Origin: Acidimangrovimonas sp.
Lineage (GTDB): Bacteria > Pseudomonadota > Alphaproteobacteria > Rhodobacterales > Rhodobacteraceae
Reading direction: 5' to 3'
Assembly (NCBI GenBank): GCA_030147905.1
Contig: JASBUM010000408.1
Location: 1 to 6,223, forward strand
Length of the DNA stretch: 6,223 nucleotides
The notes below the pieces were generated by a model. It had not been told where the DNA came from. It worked only from the letters and a program-made list of their open reading frames with translations, and did not search any database. The translations under genes were made by a program, and so were the position numbers. The stretch's first letter is position 1. Every line of letters begins with the position of its first letter. Of this stretch, positions 1-6,223 are shown piece by piece.

Positions 1-546
1 AAGCGTCTCTCGCCAGCGCAGCTTGCGGCAGGCGCCACCCTCGCCCACGGGGGCGTTGGAACAGCGTGGCCACAGGTCGCGCGCGCCCTGCGGGGCGAAT
101 GTTTCGGTGAAACTGCCGGCACGCTGCATCGGCACGGGCGCGCCGTTCAGCCACAGGCGGCCGCCGCGGATCTGCACCAGATCACCGGGGAGACCGATGA
201 TCCTGAGCACCATCGCCCCCCGCGCGCCCCCACCGGGCCCCCGCGCGAACAGCGCCACGTCGCCGCGGCGCGGCGGGGAATAGAGGATACGCCCGCGGAA
301 GGGACACAGATCAAAGGGGCAGGATGCCCGCCCGTAGCCATAGGCGGCCCGGTTGACCAGCACAACGTCGCCGATGCGCAACGTGTTCTTCATCGCCGGC
401 GACTCGATCACGTAGGGACGCAGGAACAGTGTCCCGAAAACCCCCGTGACGATGATGAGGAAAACCACGAATTTCGTCCGCGAGAACCATCGTCCGAAGA
501 TCCACGGCGTGCGCCGGCGTGCGAATTGCAGCCGCGATCTAGGCAT
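1..546 (-). CDS. lepB: LepB-like signal peptidase I family protein lacking the catalytic Ser/Lys (5' part, runs off left edge)
   Basis: The visible 182 residues form the N-terminal part of an S26-family (LepB) protein. After a basic N-terminus there is one membrane segment at about residues 26-43, followed by box-B-like [14 protein letters not shown] (47-60), RGDVALF (94-100) and IIGLPGD (116-122). Cysteine pairs C76/C81 and C162/C173 lie in the periplasmic part. Active LepB has the nucleophile Ser just before the Met of box B; here that residue is Ala51 (codon 394-396). The general-base Lys, just before the Arg of the RxxGLPGD stretch, is Leu114 (codon 205-207). The Ser equivalent to E. coli Ser88 is kept (Ser49). 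The reading frame is uninterrupted, so I infer a non-catalytic paralogue rather than a decaying gene. The ATG overlaps the end of acpS by 8 nt (ATGCCTAG), which suggests coupled translation. The C-terminal part, including the last conserved box, is outside the window. The family call is firm; peptidase activity is doubtful. Confidence 0.88.
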   Translation of the reverse strand, partial: MPRSRLQFARRRTPWIFGRWFSRTKFVVFLIIVTGVFGTLFLRPYVIESPAMKNTLRIGDVVLVNRAAYGYGRASCPFDLCPFRGRILYSPPRRGDVALFARGPGGGARGAMVLRIIGLPGDLVQIRGGRLWLNGAPVPMQRAGSFTETFAPQGARDLWPRCSNAPVGEGGACRKLRWRETL

Positions 547-1021
547 CGGTCACGTCCGTTGACCGGCTGGGCGCCGCGTCTGCCGAGATTGCCGCAGGTG
601 TTTCGGCGATGGTCTGGCTGGCGCCCGCGGGCCGCGCCTCGATCACCACGAAGGCCTGCGCCCATGGATGGTCGTCCGTCAGCGTGACATGAATCACCGC
701 TTGGTGGCCCGGCGGGGTCATTTCGGCCAGCCGCGACGCCGCCCAGCCGGTCAGTGTCATCCGCGGCTGTCCGGTTGCGAGGTTATGCACCGCCATGTCG
801 CGCCAGGCGATGCCCATTCGCAGCCCGGTGCCCAGCGCCTTGGAACAGGCTTCCTTCGCCGCCCAGCGCTTGGCGTAGGTGCCGGCCACGTCGCGGCGCC
901 GTTCGGCCTTGCGTTGTTCCTCCGCCGTGAAGACCCGGTTGCGAAACCGGTCCCCGTGACGCGACAGGACGCGCCCGATGCGCTCGATATTCGCCAGATC
1001 CGTCCCGATGCCAAGGATCAC
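539..1021 (-). CDS. acpS: Holo-[acyl-carrier-protein] synthase, with C-terminal extension
   Basis: This cytoplasmic enzyme transfers 4'-phosphopantetheine from CoA to the conserved Ser of apo-ACP, activating it for fatty acid synthesis. The 160-residue product opens with [14 protein letters not shown], carrying the Mg-binding Asp (D8). It continues with [10 protein letters not shown] (26-35) and [15 protein letters not shown] (52-66), where E57 is the second metal ligand, and with [19 protein letters not shown] (111-129), the usual family end. The GTG start at 1021-1019 is chosen because the family begins exactly there; the open frame continues upstream to 1171 but that part has no AcpS similarity. 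The start overlaps the stop of the preceding gene as GTGA, a classic coupling arrangement. About 30 further residues, rich in Ala, Ser, Thr and Asp, follow the normal C-terminus, and their codons run into the lepB start. Family members are usually about 120-140 residues long. Confidence 0.96.
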   Translation of the reverse strand: MILGIGTDLANIERIGRVLSRHGDRFRNRVFTAEEQRKAERRRDVAGTYAKRWAAKEACSKALGTGLRMGIAWRDMAVHNLATGQPRMTLTGWAASRLAEMTPPGHQAVIHVTLTDDHPWAQAFVVIEARPAGASQTIAETPAAISADAAPSRSTDVTDA

Positions 1022-1950
1022 GGCCGCCCCCCCGCGGCGGGCGCCGGCGGCAGGACGACGTCGCCCCAGCCCATGACCGCCGGCCACCAGGGCGGGACAG
1101 CCCCCGCAGCGCCACGTCCCGAACCGGGATTCGCGCCGGCACCCGCGGCGATCAGCCCCGGCACGGGCCAACGCGCGTCCCCCGGCGCGCGGTCACCGCC
1201 GAACGCGCCGCCCGGCAAGGCGCTCGCGCGCGCATGCGACCACAGCGCGGCCGCCGTCGGCGCGCTGATCGCGCATAGCGTGGCGGGCGCGGGCGCCCCT
1301 CGGGTGCCGAAGGCAACGTCGAGCGCAGCCAGAAGACGCGCCTGGGCACAGGCCTGCGCCAGATCGCGCCCCAGATCCGCCGCGATCAACGGCACACCGA
1401 AGAAGGGCACGGCCTGACGCGGGGCGGCCCCGAGCCGCGCGAGCATGGCGTCGCGCATCCCCGCGCCCAAGGTCCGCGTGGCCTCCGACACCGCCTGCGC
1501 CGCGGGTATCTCCTTGCCGTTCCAGCGCACGTTCGCGCGTGCCGCCAGTGGCCGCAGCCGCGCAACATCGGCGTTCAGCACGGCATTGTCCTGGCCCAGC
1601 TTGTCGTTCTGCTGCGTGAGCGCGGTATTCGCGGTGCCGAGCGCATCGTTGGTCTGCGCCAGCACCTGATTGCGCGCCTTGAGATCGGCCGCCGCCGCCT
1701 CGGCGTTGCGCGCCCGCAGGGTCTCCTTGTCGATCCGTGCCTGAAGCGAGGCGACCAGACGCACCTGCCGCGCCCGCACGGTGGCATCCGGCGCCACCGT
1801 CTCGAGCCCGATCGAGAGGTCGTTGAACAGAGCCTGCCGCGTCAGGGCGCCGACGCCGAGGGCGAAACTGCCCAGCAGCAATACCACCAGAAGCCCCCCG
1901 GGAAGGGCGGCCAGCAACCGAAACGGCAATGTTATCAGTTTCCACACCAT
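1018..1950 (-). CDS. Unrecognised membrane-anchored coiled-coil protein
   Basis: I do not recognise a named family for this 310-residue protein. It has a short N-terminus followed by a hydrophobic segment at about residues 11-36, which could be a membrane anchor or an uncleaved signal. A helical, Ala/Arg/Gln-rich region follows at about 55-135. Its core has leucines at 90, 97, 104, 111, 118, 125 and 132 and asparagines at 94, 101, 108, 115 and 122, so it should form a long coiled coil. The rest (about 140-240) looks globular and has two cysteines (201, 226). The final 65 residues are rich in Gly, Pro, Ala and Trp and are probably disordered. ATG 1950 is preferred because the membrane segment starts right after it and a GGTGAG lies just upstream; GTG codons at 1974 and 1965 are alternatives. 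It sits between pdxJ and acpS, about 57 nt after the pdxJ stop, and overlaps acpS by 4 nt. A role in the cell envelope is only a guess from topology. Confidence 0.82.
   Translation of the reverse strand: MVWKLITLPFRLLAALPGGLLVVLLLGSFALGVGALTRQALFNDLSIGLETVAPDATVRARQVRLVASLQARIDKETLRARNAEAAAADLKARNQVLAQTNDALGTANTALTQQNDKLGQDNAVLNADVARLRPLAARANVRWNGKEIPAAQAVSEATRTLGAGMRDAMLARLGAAPRQAVPFFGVPLIAADLGRDLAQACAQARLLAALDVAFGTRGAPAPATLCAISAPTAAALWSHARASALPGGAFGGDRAPGDARWPVPGLIAAGAGANPGSGRGAAGAVPPWWPAVMGWGDVVLPPAPAAGGRP
1555..1683 (-). other. Coiled-coil (leucine zipper) segment with repeated core Asn
   Basis: Within the unrecognised protein, residues 90-132 are seven heptad starts with Leu every seventh residue. 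Asn occupies the +4 position in the first five heptads and Val in the sixth. With Leu at d, the Asn residues fall at a, so both core positions are accounted for. Codons differ between repeats (for example CTC/CTG and AAT/AAC), so this is a protein-level periodicity and not a recent DNA tandem duplication. Confidence 0.85.
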
Positions 1951-2007
1951 CCGCTCACCCCGCACGGTCCGCACACGCGCCGCGCAGCCTCCCCGGCCCT
2001 GCCCCGT

Positions 2008-2763
2008 TCAGACGCGCGCGGGCGCGCGCGCGGCATCCATCATCGTGCGCATCCGCGCGATCACCGGCTTCAGGCCCTCGAATACCGCCTCGGCGATCAG
2101 GAAGTGGCCGATGTTCAGCTCCTCCACCTCGGGAATCGCCGCCACGGCGGTGACGTTGTCATAGGTCAGGCCATGGCCCGCGTGAACCTGCATGCCGAGC
2201 GCATGGGCCTGCGCCGCGGCCGCGCGCAGGGCATCTAGCTCGGCGTCGCGTTCGGCGATCCGGCCGGCGGTGTCGAAATCGGCGTAGGCGCCGACATGCA
2301 GCTCAACCGCGTCCGCGCCGATTCGGGCCGAGGCGGCAACCTGCTTCGGATCGGGTGCCACGAACATCGACACGCGACTGCCCGCCGCCCTCAGGGGCGC
2401 GATGAACTGGCCCAGGCGGATGTCGTCGCCGGCGACGGCCAAACCGCCCTCGGTCGTGCGCTCCTCGCGCCGCTCGGGCACGAGACAGATCGCGTGGGGC
2501 CGCAGCCTGAGCGCGATCGCCCGCATCTCCTCGGTGGCGGCCATCTCGAGGTTGAGCAACAGCCCCTCCTGCGCGGCAAGCGCCTCGATGTCGGCGTCGC
2601 GGATGTGGCGGCGATCCTCGCGCAGATGCGCGGTGATGCTGTCGGCCCCCGCCTCCAGCGCCAGTCGCGCGGCGCGCAACGGATCGGGATAGGCCCCGCC
2701 GCGGGCGTTGCGCAGGGTGGCGACGTGATCGATGTTGACCCCGAGGCGTTGCGGCTTGTTCAT
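2008..2763 (-). CDS. pdxJ: Pyridoxine 5'-phosphate synthase
   Basis: PdxJ condenses 1-deoxy-D-xylulose 5-phosphate with 3-amino-2-oxopropyl phosphate to make pyridoxine 5'-phosphate, the ring-closing step of the DXP-dependent vitamin B6 pathway. The 251-residue TIM-barrel protein matches the family over its whole length: GVNIDHVATLRNARG (8-22), ITAHLREDRRHI (43-54) with catalytic His46, NLEMAATEEM (71-80) with Glu73, RTTEGGLAV (102-110), VHAGHGLTYDNV (193-204) with His197, and the phosphate-binding LNIGH (216-220). All the expected catalytic residues are present. The ATG at 2763 gives the standard N-terminus and has GGGAGA seven to eight bases upstream. Only one base separates it from the stop of the DUF2062 gene. 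In many proteobacteria pdxJ lies next to acpS; here one extra gene separates them. The 3' end is an almost pure CG-alternating run coding for an Ala/Arg tail. Confidence 0.98.
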   Translation of the reverse strand: MNKPQRLGVNIDHVATLRNARGGAYPDPLRAARLALEAGADSITAHLREDRRHIRDADIEALAAQEGLLLNLEMAATEEMRAIALRLRPHAICLVPERREERTTEGGLAVAGDDIRLGQFIAPLRAAGSRVSMFVAPDPKQVAASARIGADAVELHVGAYADFDTAGRIAERDAELDALRAAAAQAHALGMQVHAGHGLTYDNVTAVAAIPEVEELNIGHFLIAEAVFEGLKPVIARMRTMMDAARAPARV

Positions 2764-2764
2764 C

Positions 2765-3457
2765 TCAGATTCTCCCGTCCTGCGCCGGATCTTCCGCGCC
2801 GCCCCTCACCGGGCCGGATGCGGCCGTGTCGTCTTCTGCCCCGTCACGATGGCGCCGTTCAACCCTTTTGCGCAACTTGCGCAGGCGCCGGCGCTGATGC
2901 GCGACCAGCAGCGGCAGGCTAAGGTAATATGCGGCGGCCGCCAAGACGATGCCGGGCACCGCGCCGCCGAGCAGATAGGGCAGCAGGACCGCCTCCCAGA
3001 ACCGACCCAGGAAGTGCCAGCTCAGATCCGAGCCCTGGCCCAGCGCCTCGATGTTGTGGGTGATCTCGGCACCCGCGTGGGCGAAGGCGGCCACGATCTG
3101 CGGCAGATGCATGACATGGACCCGGCCCAGCATCGCGCTGCCAAGCCAGACCGACAGCTCCATGATGAAGGGAAAGGTCAGCGGATTGCCCACCAGCGTC
3201 GCGAGCAGCGCCGCCGCAATGTTGGCGTTCAGGGCCCAGGCGACAGCAGCGGCGAACAGAAGGTGAAAGCCGAAGAACGGGGTGAAGGACATGAAGATGC
3301 CCACAGCGATCCCGCGCGCGATCCGGTGCGGCCGGTCGGGCAGACGCCGCAGCCGGTGGAAGACATAGCTCAGTGCCCGGCGCCAGCCGCCGCGCGGCCA
3401 GACGGATTCGGCCAGGATCCGCAGGTATGACCGTCTGACACGCCGCCTGAAGACCAT
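2765..3457 (-). CDS. DUF2062 family inner-membrane protein
   Basis: This 230-residue protein carries the DUF2062 signature: PHRIARGIAVGIFMSFTPFFGFH (43-65) and LVGNPLTFPFI (88-98). Hydrophobic stretches at about 47-75, 79-108 and 155-186 predict an integral inner-membrane protein with a basic N-terminal segment. The C-terminal tail from about 188 is Arg/Lys-rich, then acidic and probably disordered and cytoplasmic. The biochemical role of the family is not established. The ATG at 3457 has GGAG nine bases upstream and gives a normal N-terminus. The gene begins 19 nt after the rsh stop and ends one base before the pdxJ ATG, so it should be co-transcribed with both. Nothing in the sequence suggests damage. 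Confidence 0.93.
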   Translation of the reverse strand: MVFRRRVRRSYLRILAESVWPRGGWRRALSYVFHRLRRLPDRPHRIARGIAVGIFMSFTPFFGFHLLFAAAVAWALNANIAAALLATLVGNPLTFPFIMELSVWLGSAMLGRVHVMHLPQIVAAFAHAGAEITHNIEALGQGSDLSWHFLGRFWEAVLLPYLLGGAVPGIVLAAAAYYLSLPLLVAHQRRRLRKLRKRVERRHRDGAEDDTAASGPVRGGAEDPAQDGRI

Positions 3458-3476
3458 CCGCCGACACTCCGCGTTT

Positions 3477-5600
<2,124 letters not shown>

Positions 5601-5629
5601 CCCGGCCGATCCCGTCAGGCCGCGCCGGC

Positions 5630-5986
5630 TCAGCCCTGCCCTTGGGCCTGCATCAGCGCGCGCAGCAGTTTTTCCTCGGACATGTCGTCCTCGCTCGGGC
5701 GGTCGGGTTCGCCACCGCCCATCAACAGCGCCATCGAATCATCTTCCGGCTCGTCCACCTCGATCTGGGTCTGCTGGCTTTCGATCAGACGTTCGCGCAG
5801 CGCATCGGCCGACTGGGTTTCATCGGCGATCTCGCGCAGCGCCACGACCGGGTTCTTGTCGTTGTCGCGGTCGATCGTCAGCGGCGAACCCGACTGGATC
5901 TCGCGCGCGCGATGGGCAGCCAGCATCACCAGCTCGAACCGGTTGGGAACCTTGTCAACGCAATCTTCGACCGTCACGCGGGCCAT
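5630..5986 (-). CDS. rpoZ: DNA-directed RNA polymerase omega subunit
   Basis: Omega binds the beta' subunit and helps assemble RNA polymerase. The 118-residue product starts [20 protein letters not shown] and continues with AAHRAREI, the conserved helix of the family. The N-terminal MARVT matches the E. coli omega residues that contribute to ppGpp site 1 at the omega/beta' interface. The region after about residue 70 is acidic (EVDEPEDD and EDDMSEEK), as is common in alphaproteobacterial omega. The ATG at 5986 is chosen over the in-frame ATG at 5998. It gives the exact family N-terminus, and its GGAG Shine-Dalgarno, six bases upstream, lies inside the codons following the earlier ATG. It is the first gene after the promoter-bearing gap and precedes rsh by 29 nt, as rpoZ precedes spoT in E. 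coli. Confidence 0.97.
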   Translation of the reverse strand: MARVTVEDCVDKVPNRFELVMLAAHRAREIQSGSPLTIDRDNDKNPVVALREIADETQSADALRERLIESQQTQIEVDEPEDDSMALLMGGGEPDRPSEDDMSEEKLLRALMQAQGQG

Positions 5987-6023
5987 GGGTGACTCCAATT
6001 CCGATAGGGGGCACAGAGGCGCC

Positions 6024-6052
6024 TATGTAAGACCTTGCGCCGGCGATGACAA
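6024..6052 (-). promoter_or_regulatory. Putative sigma70-type promoter for rpoZ and the downstream genes
   Basis: On the minus strand TTGTCA (6052-6047, five of six to TTGACA) is followed after exactly 17 bases by TACATA (6029-6024, three of six to TATAAT). Transcription would begin near 6016, giving a leader of about 30 nt with a GGAG ribosome site before the rpoZ ATG. This is the only sizeable gap in the window, between folK and the packed genes. The -10 match is weak, so the call is moderate. An 8-bp palindrome AGGCGCCT (6017-6024) touches the -10 and the expected start point. Confidence 0.5.
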
Positions 6053-6070
6053 GCGCCGATTGCCCCGCGG

Positions 6071-6223
6071 CTACAGGGCACGCACCGCCGCGCGGTCGGC
6101 CTCCGGCAGCGCGGCGAGCATCGCCGCCGCCGTCTCGCCGGTTACCGGATGGCGCCAGCCGGGCGCGAGCTCGGCCAGAGGCACCAGCACGAAGGCGCGT
6201 TCATGCAGCCGCGGATGAGGCAG
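6071..6223 (-). CDS. folK: 2-amino-4-hydroxy-6-hydroxymethyldihydropteridine pyrophosphokinase (3' end only)
   Basis: Fifty C-terminal codons and a TAG stop are present; the N-terminal part lies beyond the right edge. The first visible residues, LPHPRLHERAFVLVPLAEL, are the diagnostic HPPK stretch: the PHPRL...R.FVL.PL pattern contains residues that bind ATP and pterin. A variable tail containing GWRHPVTGE follows. FolK is cytoplasmic and transfers pyrophosphate from ATP to 6-hydroxymethyl-7,8-dihydropterin in folate synthesis. It ends 84 nt before the rpoZ ATG. Because a likely promoter lies in that gap, it is probably transcribed separately or only partly linked to the following genes. The missing part cannot be judged. 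Confidence 0.93.
   Translation of the reverse strand: MPHPRLHERAFVLVPLAELAPGWRHPVTGETAAAMLAALPEADRAAVRAL

Noticed and set aside
1..546. The LepB-like gene as a frameshifted or decaying pseudogene
   Set aside because: There are 182 codons without a stop, conserved structural motifs and cysteines, and the start is overlapped with acpS; only the catalytic residues are changed.
1022..1171. N-terminal extension of acpS upstream of the GTG at 1021
   Set aside because: The added 50 residues are Arg/Gly-rich shadow sequence of the overlapping gene, while family similarity begins exactly at the GTG.
668..1417. 249-codon plus-strand open frame opposite acpS and the coiled-coil gene
   Set aside because: It is a shadow frame of Arg/Ala/Pro-rich composition opposite a clear AcpS.
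5987..5998. Earlier in-frame ATG for rpoZ
   Set aside because: It would place the GGAG ribosome site inside the coding region and add four residues before the conserved MARVT start.
6036..6056. Possible folK terminator hairpin in the folK-rpoZ gap
   Set aside because: Only a five-pair CGGCG/CGCCG stem with an eight-base loop is present and no T-run follows; it overlaps the likely -35 element.

Overview
The window is a GC-rich stretch with every supported gene on the minus strand. Reading right to left, the order is folK (3' end only), rpoZ, a long RelA/SpoT homologue (rsh), a DUF2062 membrane protein, pdxJ, an unrecognised coiled-coil membrane protein, acpS, and a LepB-family gene (5' part only). 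Gene order, GC content and protein sequences fit an alphaproteobacterium, most likely of the Rhodobacterales/Rhodobacteraceae. In that group this block usually continues into rnc and era, which would lie beyond the left edge.

Layout. The last 50 codons of folK end at 6071. The only real intergenic space (5987-6070) carries a plausible sigma70-type promoter for rpoZ. From rpoZ onward the genes are packed: gaps of 29, 19, 1 and about 57 nt, then a 4-nt GTGA overlap (coiled-coil gene/acpS) and an 8-nt overlap (acpS/lepB). The block is therefore probably one transcription unit with translational coupling near its end. No gene-free stretch exceeds 100 nt, and there are no RNA genes, mobile elements or CRISPR arrays.

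How the genes relate. rpoZ encodes RNA polymerase omega, which forms part of a ppGpp site in E. coli. The next gene makes and degrades ppGpp, so alarmone metabolism and one of its receptors are co-encoded. pdxJ (pyridoxine phosphate synthesis) and acpS (activation of acyl carrier protein) are housekeeping genes.

The most unusual features are at the distal end. The LepB-like protein keeps the signal peptidase I fold motifs but has Ala at the position of the catalytic Ser and Leu at the position of the catalytic Lys, so it looks like a pseudo-peptidase. The unrecognised gene between pdxJ and acpS encodes an N-terminal membrane anchor followed by a seven-leucine zipper with Asn repeated at the other core position in five successive heptads.
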